Under the pieces are notes generated by a model. It worked only from the letters and a program-made list of their open reading frames with translations, did not search any database and was not told the DNA's origin. The position numbers and the translations under genes were made by a program. Below, in pieces: positions 22,430 through 35,652 of a stretch of 64,000 bases of DNA. Each line of letters starts with the position of its first letter. Position 1 is the stretch's first letter. The stretch is from Rugalucina vietnamica. Lineage: Eukaryota; Mollusca; Bivalvia; Lucinida; Lucinidae. The stretch lies in contig OZ024872.1 in the NCBI GenBank assembly GCA_964017185.1, positions 40,740,188-40,804,187 on the forward strand, written 5' to 3'.

Positions 22430-25400
22430 ACCAGAGGACCAATGGTCCTGTAAACGCTCACCTGAGACCTGAGATATACACCAATAAACTTGTTTGACTA
22501 GAATGGTAATATACATGTATATAACCCCAGGGCAGGGTCAGAGCAACCTCTGGAGTCAATTTCTTTTTTAAATCATAAAGATTCAGTCCATTTGCCAATT
22601 TACTGCAAGTTTTGCCCTTCAAATGACATTGTAACAATTTTCTCCATTCAAATGCATGGGCAACCTAAGTTGACCTTGCCGTAAAAAGGTCAAAGTCATC
22701 CCAGGGTCATGATTTATACAAACTTTGTAGAGCTCCATTGCCTGATGATCCATTCCAAGATTCAAACCCATAGGCTTTCTGGTTCTGGAGAAGAAGATTT
22801 TTTTAAGGTTTTTGCTATTTATTGCCATGGCGGCCATCTTGGTCACGTGACATTGACCAATTATACAAACTTTCATTCACTCTTCCTAAGAATGCTCCAT
22901 ATAAAGTTTGGCTTTGATTGGCCAAGCGGTTTCAGAGAAGAAGATGTTTGAATATTATGGTCATACACATGTATATAGCCCCGGGCAGGGGCAGACAACC
23001 CTCTGGACCCAAAATATTTTCATAAACATAAATCTTCTGTCCATTTGCTCATTCCTAGCAAGTTTTTTTTTCCATTAAATGACATTTTCCTATTTTTTCC
23101 CATTCAAATGCATGGGCGGCCAAAGTACCCCAGGAGCTAATTTGACCTACCTTGCACCCCCCCCAGGACAATTTTTCATGGGTGCCAAATTGTTCATTGG
23201 GACCCCAGAAACACAAAGAATTTTTGTCCTCAAAGATAAACTCAATTGCACTATGAAAAAATGCATGGTTTCTATGGCAACCGTTAACACGATTCTTGAG
23301 CATGGGGGTGTACACACAAAATTGACCATATCTCCACTCTTACTTATCCTAGACCACTGATCTTGGTCTCATTTTAAAGCTTAGACATTGCCCTTTCATC
23401 TTATGGTAAGTAATGTCAATGATCAAGTTTGCATACTCATGAATTTTAATGAAAACATTAAAAATGACAGAAAATATTGTCAAAAATCCATAAATAAGCT
23501 AATTTCAGGAACAAACTGTCATTGTGACACTTTGTTATTGAACCAGTAATATCATATGACATATTTATTGATTACCTGGGCCTATATGAAATTTATCTCA
23601 TTTGCATATTCATGAATATTAATAAAAATGTCAAAAAGTGAGGAAAATGAGGGAAAAGTCTATATCTACTGCAAGGTATTGGATAGGTTTTAAGATCTAC
23701 CTTGAATTTCTGGGACAAAATTTCAAGGCTGTCAGTGTGATCAGAGTGACCACCCTAATGCCATAAAATATTGTCCTCAATGATGAACACATTTGCATGA
23801 TGTAAAATTACGTAGTTTCCACACCCACCCCTCATGCGATTCTAAAGAACAGGGTGTACATACAAAAATACTCATATCCCACCAATAGCATGCTCTAGGA
23901 TACTATAATTTGTCTTATAGTGATGCATAAACACAACAATTTAACCTTGATACCTAATATGTAAATCATTGAATTTACTTATGAAGATTATTAAAAAACA
24001 TATAAAACTGGAGAAAAATCGTGAAAAAATAGGGGGTATACATACAAAATCACTTCTACCAGAGCTGTCAATAAACACAGGATGCTGAAAGAGGTATCAA
24101 ATGAATGCTATGGCAATGTACTATGCCCCTAAAGTATGATATAAGAATAATCTGATTTTAAATTTCATGAATTTTAATGAAAACTTAAGAAATTTGAGGA
24201 AAAAAGTAAAAAAATTAAACAAGTTACCCTACAAAATGACTTGTATCTCTGCAATCAAAAGCTCTATAGTGCTGAATTTTGCATCAAATGGTTGCTAGAG
24301 CAATATTATACCATCCTGTTCTACACTATATAAGTCATTTGAATTTTAGTTTTAAGAATATTAACACACCTTTTAAATTTAGATATAAAAATACGGAAAA
24401 AATAAGAGGGTACACATAGAAAAACGCACATATCTTGGCTACTGAAAGCTCTAGAGAGCTATAATTGGTATCAAATGATTGCTAAGACAATGTTCTATAA
24501 CCATGTAATAAGATAAATTAAACATCAGCTATTTTTGTTGAATGGATATTAATGAGATCTTAATAAATAAGAGAAAAATCAACGAAAAATGAACGGGTAC
24601 ACCAAGAAAAGCGCTTATATCTCAGCTACCAATATCCTTAGAGTGCTAAAAATGGTACCAATAGAATGCTAGGAAAATGCGCTACTGCCCTATAGTCAGA
24701 TACATTAACAATATGTTATCAAATTTTCTGAATGTTACATAAAGTTTTGAAAAATAGTGAAAATAACAGAAAATTGAAGGCTGTGATTCAACAAATTTTT
24801 ATTAAATCTTGTTTGCCATCGAGCATGATTTATAAATCTGAGCCTATGGCAATAAGCCATTGTCTAAGCAATACATTGATACCATTTTGAGTTCTCTACA
24901 CTATTGGCAGCTGAGATATAAGCGATTTAGTTGGTGCACCCCTTCATTTTTCGTTGATTTTTCAATTATTCACAAAGATCTAATTATGTCCATAGAACAA
25001 AAATAGCTGATGCTTTATCTATCTTATTACGTGGTTACAGAACATTGTCCTAGCAATCATTTGATACCAATTATAGCACTCTAGGTCTTTCAGTAGCCAA
25101 GATATGTGCATTTCTCTACGTGCACCCTCTTATTTTTTTCCATATTTTCTTCTCTAAATTCAAAAGGTGTGTTAATATTCTTAAAACTAAAAACCAAATG
25201 ACTTATATATTGTAGTACAGGATGGTATAATATTGCTCAAGCAACCATTTGATGCCAATTTCAGCACAATAGAGCTTTTGATTGCTGAGATACAAGTCAT
25301 TTTGTAGGGTAACTCACTTAATTTTTTCACTTTTTTTCCTCAAATTTCTTAAGTTTTCATTAAAATTCATGAAATTTAAAATCAGATTATTCTTATATCA

Positions 25401-27250
25401 TACTTTAGGGGCATAGTACATTGCCATAGCATTCATTTGATACCTCTTTCAGCATCCTGTGTTTATTGACAGCTCTGGTAGAAGTGATTTTGTATGTATA
25501 CCCCCTATTTTTTCCATGATTTTTCTCCAGTTTTATATGTTTTTTTTTAATAATCTTCATGAATAAGTAAATTCAATGATTTAAATATTAGGTATCAAGG
25601 TTAAATTGTTTTGTTTATGCATCACTATAAGACAAATTATAGTATCCTAGAGCAAGCTATTGGTAGGATATGAGTATTTTTATATGTACACCCTATTCTT
25701 TAGAATCGCATTAGGGGTGGGTGTGGAAACTACGTAATTTTACATCATGCAAATGTGTTCATCATTGAGGACAATATTTTATGGCATTAGAATGGTCTCT
25801 CTGACCACAGTGGCAGCCTTGAAAAGTTGTCCCAGGCATGCAAGATAGATCTTATAGCCCGTCCAATACCTTGCAGTAGATATAGTTTTCCCTCATTTTT
25901 TCCTCATTTTTTGACATTTTATTAATATTCATGAATATGCAAATAAGACATATTTCATATAGGCCCAGGTAATCAATAGATATGTCATATGATATTACTG
26001 GTTCAAAAACAAAGTGTCACAATGACAGTTTGGGCCTGAAATTAGCTTATTTATGGATTTTTGACAATATTTTCTGTCATTTTTAATGTTTTCATTAAAA
26101 TTCATGAATATGCAAATTTGATAATTAACATTACTTATCATAAGATGAAAGGGCAATGTCTTAGCTTTAAAATGAGACCAAGATCAGTGGTCTAGGATAA
26201 GTAAGAGTGGAGATATGGTCAATTTTGTGTGTACACCCCCATGCTCAAGAATTGTGTTAACGGTTGCCATGGAAACCATGCATTTTTTCATAGTGCAATT
26301 GAGTTTATCTTTGAGGACAAAAATTCTTTGTGTTTCTGGGGTCCCAATGAATGATTTTGCACCCATGAAAAATTGTCCTGGGGGGGGTGCAAGGTAGGTC
26401 AAATTAGCTCCCGGGGTAAAGTTGACCTTTCTATAATAAAGGTCAAGGTCATCCCAGGGTCATTATTTATATAAACTTTGTAGAGCTCCATTGCCTAAAG
26501 CTTCATGGCAAGATTCAAAATCATAGGCCTTCTAGTTCTGGAGAAGAAGATTTTTAAAGTTTTTTGCTATTTATAGCCATGGCGGCCATCTTGGTCATGT
26601 GACCTGGACCATTTATATAAACTTTTTTCCCTCTTCCTAAGGATGCTTCATGTGAAGTTTGGCTTCGATTGGCCAAGCGGTTTCAGAGGTGAAGATGTTT
26701 CAATATTATAGAAATATACATGTATATAGCCCCAGGGCAGGGGCAGACAACCCCCAGGGGCCAAACGTTTTCCATAAACATTAATTTTCTGTCTGTTTGC
26801 CTATTCCCAGTAAGTTTTACCCATTTAATAGCATTTTACCATTTTTCCCCATTCAAATGCATTGTCAACCTAAGTTGACCTTGCCGTAAAATAGGTCAAG
26901 GTCATCGCAAGGTCATGATTTATATAAACTTTGTAGAGCTTTTTTCTGTGATGCTTCATGCCAAGTTTCAAAATCATAGGCCTTCTGGTTCTGGAGAAGA
27001 TTTTTAAAAGTTTTTGCTATTTATAGCCATGGTGGCCATCTTGGTCATGTGACCTGGACCATTTATATAAACTTTTGTTCCCCCTTCCTAAGGATACTCC
27101 ACATGAAGTTTGGCTTTGATTGGCCAAGCGGTTTCAGAGGAGAAGATCTTTGAAATTGTGGACGGACGGACGGACGACGTACAGACGGACGACGGAGCAT
27201 GGCCATCCTATAAGCTCACCCTGTGAGCCTTCGGCTCAGGTGAGCTAATA
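22430..27250 (+). mobile_element. Hairpin-ended tandem-core element E1 (pearl/HINE-like)
   Basis: 5' end: hairpin AGGACC-AAT-GGTCCT (22435-22449), then arm GCTCACCTGAG (22456-22466). 3' end: hairpin GAGCC-TTCG-GGCTC region and matching arm CTCAGGTGAGC (27235-27245), preceded by a GGACGGACGGACG microsatellite (~27160-27195). The core is a ~450-bp unit (TTGACCTTGCCGTAAAA... CCAAGCGGTTTCAGAG) seen at both sides of an inserted 3.3-kb inverted repeat. Non-coding. Such architecture is that of bivalve pearl and Helentron-associated elements; the assignment is inference. Confidence 0.75.
23127..26418. repeat. 3.3-kb inverted repeat (giant hairpin) inside E1
   Basis: Left arm 23127-~24715, right arm ~24835-26418, spacer about 120 bp. 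The outermost blocks are ACCCCAGGAGCTAATTTGACC and its partner at 26398-26418. Pairing continues inward through many blocks, such as TTAATAAAAATGTCAAAAA with its partner at ~25910. Each arm is itself built of ~185-bp diverged tandem units (recurring 'tatctc...gctct...atcaaatg...tgctatggcaatg' pattern). A transcript across it would form a long double-stranded RNA. Confidence 0.85.
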
Positions 27251-29035
27251 TAACTTAGTGTTTTAACACAGACATCACATAACACATCATTGTATCAATC
27301 ACCCAATGGTGCATGTGCATTATGTACCTCTCAATCATCTTTATCAACTTCTTTCCTGCATGACTGTAATATCTAATCCACAAAATTTATATGTTCAATA
27401 TATACACTACAGGGTACATACATTTTGATAATTGAAGTGTTCAATAAAACTGATTATTACCTGTATTTCCAGAAGACATGGGACATCCATATACACTAGT
27501 CAAAGAATTATACATGTAGTCTCCACTCTCTGGGTATCTCTGCATTATCCACGCCTATCTCTTCTAGAATCATTTTGTTCCACACCTTGATACCACTTGG
27601 CAATTGTCACAGTAATTATCTAACAAGCCTTGCACATGTTTTAAATGAATGTTCCAAAGTGTCAATGTTCCAAAGTGTCAGTCTTATTATATATGGGAAA
27701 CAAACATGTGAGAGATTTATCATGATTATTAACATGCATAGTTACCAGTTATCAAAAATAAAAATTGGCATGTTTTGCCTGTAATGTAGTTTACAATGAC
27801 AAACTTTCACAAACAAACATTTTTATAACCTTCAAACCTTCGTCTCTGGAGACAGCTCGGAAACTGGAAAGGCCCTTGTCAAATGTGAAAAACTTTAGCA
27901 AAATCATGGAACCTCTTATACTAATAACTGTCAATGAATTCAAATTTGCACTGTACATGTACAGTACTTTCAATGAGTGCTGCCATTGCACATTTGAAAT
28001 CACTGTCCTGTGGCCCATTGAATTCAAAATGTCACTGATAGGGATTTTTACCATGGTGTTTAAAAAAAGGTCTGCAGATGTCTTGCAACAATAATGACAT
28101 AAATTAAACTTTACAGCAGGAATGTCAGTTAAACTTCAATAAATTGTCATTGCTTTTTACTTGACATTTTCAATATTGAATTTGAAAATGTTTATTAAAA
28201 AGTCTGAATCTTCTGAATAACTTTTTTGTACATCTGGTGATCAACTTGAGTACTACTGCTAATACAATACCGTCTCCTTACTCAATAAGGTATATGATTC
28301 CATGTATGAAATGAGTAGGTGTGTGCATTATTGTTTTACATCCCAGTCAACAATTTTTAGTTATGTCAGTACTGAGCCACCACTTTTTCTTTAAAATTGG
28401 TACATGTACATGTATCATGTGTTACTATGGAGAGTTAATGTGTCCTGCTCAAGGCCACATGGTGATCAGGGATCAGACCATTCAAAAACCATGGTCCCCA
28501 GTTAGCAGAAGTGTATCTCATCATGCAATGCAGCAACCCATAACAGTGTATCAACGATCTTCATTTTTTAACTATTATTCTCAGCTTCAGATATTTTTCA
28601 CACAAAGACAACTTTCAGACATTTATGATTAATACAAGTTCTTGATAATTTACACAGCCAATGAATGTACCACTCTATTTCTAGCAGATTAAAAAAAACT
28701 TTAAGTGTTTATTCTAAACAAATGCCCATTTGGATCACGCAATGCATCTTATAACTATTGAAGAAAATGTCATCCATTTTAAAACTCAGAATGTTATGCA
28801 GTGTCGACATCACTTAACAGTCAGGTGTACATAACCTTAACAGGTTATCAAAAAATAATTTAATCAATTTTTCACCTTCCTATTGCAGCCTTAGCACAAT
28901 TTTCATAAGCAAGTGACCAATTTTTTAATGAAAGATCAGTTTCATAACTTTATGATCACATAACTTTGTGATCAGGCAATAAAATTTTGTACACGTCTAG
29001 AAATGTGTACGCAGGGGTCTCAATTTAATGAAGAA
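27250..29035. other. Intron DNA with little recognised content
   Basis: A SINE body fragment (28395-28490). A block GTCAGGTGTACATAACCTTA at ~28820 has an inverted partner at ~31290-31335. The two ORFs near 27765-28094 lie opposite each other and have no support. Confidence 0.4.
28395..28490 (-). mobile_element. SINE body fragment
   Basis: TATGGAGAGTTAATGTGTCC and TGCTCAAGGCCACATGGTGA match the inverted SINE body seen at 55.9 kb. The tRNA-like head is missing. Confidence 0.45.
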
Positions 29036-31147
29036 AAAACTAGAAAAAGTGCCTTGAGAGGCACGTATACCCCCGGCTGGTAGCCACCAAGCCCCCCTCC
29101 CTACCCGCCTACCCATACAACCCGGCTCTTGCTCACCCCTGACATTGAACCTCAAATCCCCAATGAAAGACAGTACCTTATCAAGTACACTTTAGAAATA
29201 AGCACTGTAAAGCACTTTGCATATGGGGAGTGGGGTTTTTAGAAAGACAGATCTATTTTAGAGCAGTATACAGAGCTGACGTGCATACTCAATCTAGGAC
29301 ATAATCACGGACTTGTGGGTCAGGTCCTCAGTCCTAGATTGAAATGGAAATAGATCGTCATTCTTAAAAAAAAAAAAAAAAAATAAATTCCAGACTTAGA
29401 GCTCAAGTCCCAGTTCCAACCCCGCCCCCATGCATGGACCCTTGGGTCTAACCCTTATATGGTACCTATGTTGTAAGCATGAATGGTTGTCAAGATATAG
29501 ACCTACAGACTATTAATCTTGGAAACAATTGTATCTTATACATGTGTCCTACATTTTGACCTCCAGCCCCACCCCTAGAGTTTGGTGCCATGGAATTTAA
29601 TTCAACCCTAAAGGGTATCTAAGATCCAAATAAAAGCGCTGCAGGCATGCATGATACCCCGCCATGCAAATTTAATTTAGCAAAAATGTTTGTCAATAAA
29701 TTCTCAAGATAAAGAGCAGAACAAAATGTTGTCATAAATGAAGGACCATAACTCTGTATACATTGATAAAATTTACCCAGCTTCAATCCCAAACCACTAC
29801 TTCCTGATTTAAACTTTTATACAAAGCTTGAAGAAAATTGGTTGATAAATGCACAAAACAGAGGCAGGAAACGAAATTTTAATGTAACTCATGGGCAATA
29901 ACTCTGTACTTATTTAACAAAATTTATTCATTTTCAATCCCAAACCACTCCTTCCTGATATGAACTCCTATACAAAGTTTGAAGAAAATCGGTCAATAAA
30001 TGCTCAAGATAGAGCCCGGAAACAAAATTTTAACGTAAATCAAGGGCCATAACTCTGTACTAATTTGACGCAATTTACCCATCTTCAATCCCACACCACT
30101 CCTTCTAGATATGAACTCCTACACAAAGTTTGAAGAAAATCGGTCAATAAATGCTCAAGAGCGAGCCCGGAAACAAAATTTGAACGTAAATCAAGGGCCA
30201 TAACTCTGTACTTATTTGACGAAATTTACCCATCTTCAATCCCACACCACTCCTTCATAGTATGAACTCCTATACAAAGTTTGAAGAAAATCGGTCGATA
30301 AGTACTCAAGATAGAGCCCGGAAACGAAATTTTAACGTAAATCAAGGGCCATAACTCTGTACTTATTTGACGAAATTTACCCATCTTCAATCCCAAACAA
30401 CTCCTTCCTGATATGAACTCCTATACAAAGTTTGAAGAAAATCGGTCAATAAATGCTCAAGAGAGAGCCCAGAAACGAAACGCTGACGGACGGACAGACA
30501 GACAGACAGACGGACAGACGGACGGACGGACACTCGAATGCAAATTTTTTTGGAGGGTATAACATAATACCCCACACTTTTTTAAGTGGCGGGGTATAAA
30601 AAGAAAACATTCCAATATGTATTTGTTAATATATGAACTTAGAGAACAAAAAACACTATGTAAATAGCACACGTCCAAGGTGACCTAGATTTTGAACTCT
30701 AGCCCCACCCCCGGGCATGGCCCCTGGAGTACGAACTCATGGAAACAAAGCAAACCTTATAGGGTACCTTAATTCCAAATACTAATGGTTTCTGATAAAT
30801 AACTCATGAGATATACACTACCAGAGAAACTTTAACCAAAACTTTGATCAAAATTAAAGGTGACCTAGATTTTGACCTCCAGCCCCACCCCCGGGCATAG
30901 ACCCTCGGGTACGAACTCGTGGAAACAAAGAAAACCCTATAGGGTACCTATGGTCCAAATATGAATGGTTTCTGATCATTGGTTCATGAGATATACATCA
31001 CTAGAGAAACTTTAACCAAAACTTTGACGTAAATTCTACGAACGTTCCGGAATTACGAAAGAACTAACTAACTAACGAACATACGAACGGACAAACGGAA
31101 AAGAGAAAACTATATACCCGTCGGCATACATGCCGGGGGTATAAAAA
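29036..31147 (+). mobile_element. Hairpin-ended element E2
   Basis: 5' hairpin GTGCCT-TGAG-AGGCAC (29049-29064), then arm TATACCCCCGGC (29066-29077). 3' hairpin TATACCC..GGCATACATGCC, then arm GCCGGGGGTATA (31132-31143) and an A-rich tail. Core units carry GACCTCCAGCCCCACCCC and CAAATATGAATGGTTTCTGA. A (CTAA/CGAA)-type microsatellite precedes the 3' end (~31060-31095). Interrupted by E3. Confidence 0.75.
29640..30600 (+). mobile_element. Hairpin-ended element E3, nested in E2
   Basis: Arms ATACCCCGCC (29654-29663) and GGCGGGGTAT (30588-30597). The 3' hairpin has CACTT-TTTT-AAGTG. Five tandem units of ~152 bp run from 29690 to 30475 (GGGCCATAACTCTGTACTTA ... TTTGAAGAAAATCGGTCAAT). Then comes a GACGGACAGACAG microsatellite (30484-30532). 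It splits an E2 core unit. Confidence 0.8.
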
Positions 31148-31149
31148 TA

Positions 31150-32075
31150 TAATCTTTATATTAGTTATTTTGTAATGCTAGTAAATTTTAAAAATAACTT
31201 ACATGTACAGTACATGAGTTAGACAAAGAGAAGTTAACTCTTTTAAAACAGCCAAGAAATGGAGATAATTTTAAATGCTTTATAACTTTCAGTTATTATT
31301 TTGATAACCTGTTAAGGTTTTGTATCTGACTGTTCAATAAGGCTAAGATTTACTTTCATAAGTGTAACCTTAAAACGTTTTCAATTACAATACCAATGAC
31401 AAAATTTATCAATCGATGCCTTTACTGATCAACAGTATGAATGTCAATTTTGACATAATTTCAAATTACAAAAGGACATATATGTACATGTAGACCAATT
31501 AACTAAAAGCCACCTTATACACAAAGTCATCACAGTTATTATTTGCATATTATTCCAATAATAGTGTTTGTGATACATGACATGTCCTTCTTTTTAAGGA
31601 GGTCTCCATTAAATTTCTCCTACAGTAATCATGAGTATAGATTGTCAAAGTTATTACATGATTATAATTAGAAACATCCAAATCAGCAGCATAATCAAAA
31701 TTATAATGGAGAATTACATAAAATCTGCATTCCATCCATTATCGTCACATGAAATACTATATTAAGATCTATCAACCAATGCTACATTACCATATTAAAA
31801 CAAATTTTTAAAACTACTTTGCTTGGTTTTAATTTTTGACAACTCCTTATTAAATGCTTTCCGGTAGCTTATAATATTAAAGGCAAATGTTCCAGCGAGG
31901 ACTTTGTGCCTTTGGTGTCTTTTAGTTAATCTTCAATGAAACCAGAAACTTTTTGTAATAGCATACTGAGAGATTAACTAGGAAAGGAATATGTTCTATC
32001 CACGCTTTAATGCCATTCTGTCAACAATTTTGTATAGTTTGCATTAAACAAAGCAAAAAAATAAACAAAAAAAAA
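31150..32075. other. Intron DNA without recognised features
   Basis: AT-rich, no supported ORF. The inverted partner of the 28.8-kb block lies at ~31290-31335. An A-rich run before 32080 leads into element E4. Confidence 0.4.
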
Positions 32076-32080
32076 AAACA

Positions 32081-33600
32081 ATAAGAGCTGTCGCAGGACA
32101 GCGTAGCTCGCCTGACTTATGCTTTGCCACTAAACTTATCAAAATCTATGACCAATGACCTTGACCTCAAGGTCGCTCAGGCGGGTTGTGATGGTACAGC
32201 ATAAAATTTCAGACCAATATCCACAAACATGCAGTTTCAACTTGATCCATCAACATAGAGATATATAGACTTCAAAAATCTTTAACCAGAAACTTTAACC
32301 AAAACTTTCTAAGGCCATGACCTCGACCTCAAGTTCACCCAGGGTGGGTCATAATGGTACAGCATAAAACTTCAGACCAATATCTACCAACATGCAAAGT
32401 ATCGATCCATCTACATGTTCAAGAGATATAGACTTCTAAAAACTTTAACCGAAAACTTTAACAAAAAAATTCTAAGTCTGTGACCTTGACCTCAAGGTCA
32501 CCCAGGGTGGGTCATGATGGTACTGCATAAAACTTCAGACCAATATCTATCAACATGCAAAGTATCAACTTGATCCATCAACATGTTCAATGAAATATAG
32601 ACTTCTGAAAACTTTAATGAAAAAGTCACTAAAGCACGAAATATAGGTCAAGGTCACTAGATCAATGTGGGTGCAAAGTCGGGACATCGAGGAGAAGCCA
32701 TATGCAAGGTTTGATGGTCGTAGGCTTTATAGTTGATGAGATATTAAGGGGTGGCTTCAAAAATGACAAAGTCACTGGAGCATGAAATATAGGTCAAGGT
32801 CAGTAGGTGAATGTAGGTGCCGAGTCGGGACATCGAGGAGAAGCCATATGCAAGGTTTGATGGTTGTACGCTTTATAGTTGATGAGATATTAAGAGTTGG
32901 CTTCAAAAATGACAAAGTCACTAGAGCACTAAATATAGGTCAAGGTCACTAGGTGAATGTGGGTGCCGAGTCGGGACATCGAGGAGAAGTCATATGCAAG
33001 GTTTGATGGTTGTAGGCTTTATAGTTGATGAGATATTAAGAGTTGGCTTCAAAAATGACAAAGTCACTGGAGCATGAAATATAGGTCAAGGTCAGTAGGT
33101 CAATGTGGGTGCCGAGTCGGGACATCGAGGAGAAGCCATTTGCAAGGTTTGATGGTTGTAGGCTTTATAGTTGATGAGATATTAAGGGTTGGCTTCAAAA
33201 ATGACAAAGTCACTGGAGCATGAAATATAGGTCAAGGTCTGTAGGTCAATGTGGGTGCCGAGTCGGGACATCGAGGAGAAGCCATATGCAAGGTTTGACA
33301 GGTCTAGGCTTTACAGTTGATGAGAAACTAACACAGCATCTGAGCATTGTACAAAGGTGTTCTAGATATTGACCTCTAGCCCCGCCCCCAGGCACGACCC
33401 CACGGGTCCCTTCACACTAAATCACAGAGGACCCTCATATGCAGCAATTTTTCCAAATATGAATGATTTCTGGTCAGTGACTATCAAGATATAACAATTT
33501 TAAAAACTTTAACCGAAAGTGTGATGCGGACGTACACGTAAACTCAGACGACCGAGATGACAACAATAGCTCTGTGCACTTCGTGCAGGCGAGCTAAAAA
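32081..33600 (+). mobile_element. Hairpin-ended element E4
   Basis: 5' hairpin GCTGTC-GCAG-GACAGC, then arm GCTCGCCTG (32106-32114). 3' hairpin GCAC-TTC-GTGC, then arm CAGGCGAGC (33586-33594) and TAAAAA. The first part has units with GTGACCTTGACCTCAAGGTC. The second has five ~146-bp units (32620-33300) with ATATAGGTCAAGGTCA and GACATCGAGGAGAAGCCATA. Confidence 0.8.
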
Positions 33601-33934
33601 ATATTTTCATACTTAACTCTTGAGACAGCCTTATAAAATATGTTGCTCCCTGGCAAACCTTTTCTAGATGATAAATCTGGGGTCATTTTTCTCAGAGTTC
33701 TTTAAAAAGTTATGCAAAATTCAAATTAAATAAAAGTTCTGATAAGCTAACTGAACCAAAACTTGTTTAAAAGCAAAATGTTAATTTAAAAGCTGCCCTT
33801 TTTGCAAAGGCACAATCTCTCAATTTGCTTTGTACAGCTTACAAAGTTTGAACTCAAAATGTACCTACCTCAGCATCCATACACCTGATTTTATCAACCA
33901 TGACTTTTGAATTTCAAGCACTATTTTGTTACAT

Positions 33935-34150
33935 ATTATGAAGTTGAAATGAAAAATTTTAGTTGGAATCATTTTATATTTTTCTTAAACTTTCGGACTG
34001 TCAGTACACATTAGAACAGCCTTGTCGAGGCAGTTCTAACCAGTACCCACAACCCAAGTTTTAATCGTATTACACCCATTTATACCCCAGTTTTTCTATG
34101 GAAAAGTGGGGTAAGGGTGTATAAAATTCATGGACATGGTATCATGACGT
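33935..34150. mobile_element. Palindromic MITE, family P (copy 5)
   Basis: CGAGGCAGTTCTAACCAGTA followed by CCCACAA, then ATACCCCAGTTTTTCTATGG and GGACATGGTATCATG. Edges are approximate. Confidence 0.6.
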
Positions 34151-34769
34151 CAATCACCAACAGTTTAACATGTACTGTATGAACTGAATAAGCTTTTTCT
34201 TTATCACAATGTCTTTTTCAAACGTTGTCAGCTGTACTTAACACATTCAAAATGATAAATTATGATTACAGAGTCATTACATAAAGTGGACTGCTATGTT
34301 ATAATGCAATGTGGACTTACTGTTTGCTAAATCATAGCTTAAAATAAACAGTGTAACATGAAATAAAGTTACAGTTAGTTAAACCTACCTCTTTGATTAC
34401 CTACCATGCAAGACAACAAATTGTACGTCATGTGCCAACTCAGCCAGTACTTTGGGTTGTTAATAATGTCTAACCCTTTGTTTGATTTGAGGTTTAATGT
34501 CCCATTCACCAATGTCACTGCCTATTGTATATACATATTAACAAGGACCAATTGCACCTTTGCATTTCTTAATTGGTCGGGTGTAGAACAGTTTGTTTAT
34601 TTATATTCATGGACAGATGCCCTCTAGTAATAACTACTACACTGGGAAAGAGCTAAAAAAGCTAAGAAAGAGCTAATCATCTCCTGACATGTGTCATGTT
34701 AATATTTTTATGATGTACTGTCCTTCCCTTTCCGCCTGGTTTCTGTGTTGAGATTCTAAATTTCACTGT

Positions 34770-34995
34770 TTCATTTGAGCCAAGACGTTACGGGTTTTCG
34801 ACCAGGTCTGACACAAACCGGCCTGTACACTCTCAGAAGAAAGTTTTGGGTAGAGGAGGAATTGTACTAGAACCTTGAAATTTTGGGTAGAGGAAGAATT
34901 GTACTATCAGAGCAGCGAAAACAAAGGCGCTGATCAGCTGTGCAGTTACTGCACAGTTGATCTGTGTCTTTGTTTTCGCATAGGCAAAAATCATG
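34770..34995. mobile_element. Foldback MITE family S (copy 3, inverted)
   Basis: Reverse orientation: CAGGTCTGACACAAACCGGC, TTTGGGTAGAGGAGGAATTG (repeated once), GCGCTGATCAGCTGTGCAGT hairpin. One end is degraded. Confidence 0.6.
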
Positions 34996-35212
34996 ATGCA
35001 GCTCATTTCTGTACCATATGTTCTAACTTGATTCTCATTAATTATGATCCTGGTCATTTACCACGTTTGCACTGTCTAATAAATGGGTAATTTTAGTCAA
35101 AGTTTCAATATGTTATTGCAATTTGCTTTCGTACAAGGGTGTGCAGTCCACTTCAAAGTAATGACCCTTAAAGGAAAGCTTTAGTCAATGATATTTGAGC
35201 ATTTTACTATTC

Positions 35213-35377
35213 TACAGGGGTTTAATTAAGAGGCGGGAGGCAGGGATTTTACCCTTCTACTAAGACACTATCACCCTGCTACTTTTGCAAATTTTGGAGT
35301 AAATAGGGAAAACATACAAAATCCCCTCTTACTTTGCCCGGAGCCCCGCATGTCAAAAAAGTTAGTGAAACCCCTGA
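35213..35377. mobile_element. MITE with CAGGGGTTT/AAACCCCTG ends
   Basis: Starts ACAGGGGTTTAATTAAGAG and ends GTTAGTGAAACCCCTG. Flanks ATTCTA and ATTCTG may be a target duplication. No coding capacity. Confidence 0.6.
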
Positions 35378-35444
35378 TTCTGTTCAGTTAGGTGTCACAG
35401 TCTCTTTCAATGTTCAGTTTTAGAGAGCAGTGTTTTGGAAAACC

Positions 35445-35652
35445 CTTTAACTCATTTAAGCCTGGCGTCCCTTTTATGGGACATAGGCAAGCATAGGCAA
35501 GCAGCATAGCCCCAGATGTGACGCCGTTCTGCGAACTTCATCAAAAAATGAGATGAAAAATAAAAACCACTCCTAACAGCCCTAAAAATGAAAGTGGACT
35601 CATCCAATTGATAATGATGGGAGAATCCATTCGTCAAATATGGGTTAAATCA
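35445..35652. mobile_element. MITE with TTTAACTCAT ends, adjacent to exon 3
   Basis: Left CCTTTAACTCATTTAAGCC, right TCAAATATGGGTTAAATC: short inverted ends. It lies 45 bp beyond the exon 3 donor, inside the start of the long intron. Confidence 0.5.

Larger units (their letters stand above)
33600..35210. other. Intron DNA with MITEs
   Basis: Holds family P copy 5 and family S copy 3. The ORF at 34406-34627 has no recognisable motif. Nothing else is supported. Confidence 0.4.

Noticed and set aside
23055-23360. Matching ORFs at 23079-23360 and 26184-26402
   Set aside because: They are the two arms of the 3.3-kb inverted repeat; similarity comes from the DNA duplication, and the frames have no protein signature.
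30387-30678. ORFs with S-V-R-P-S-V-C-L-S type repeats
   Set aside because: They are the translation of the GACGGACAGACAG microsatellite at the 3' end of element E3, not genes.
28817-31335. Large TIR element bounded by the CCTTAACAGGTTATCAAAA inverted blocks around E2
   Set aside because: Only about 40 bp match and the neighbouring sequence does not, with no target duplication. Chance or old remnants cannot be excluded.
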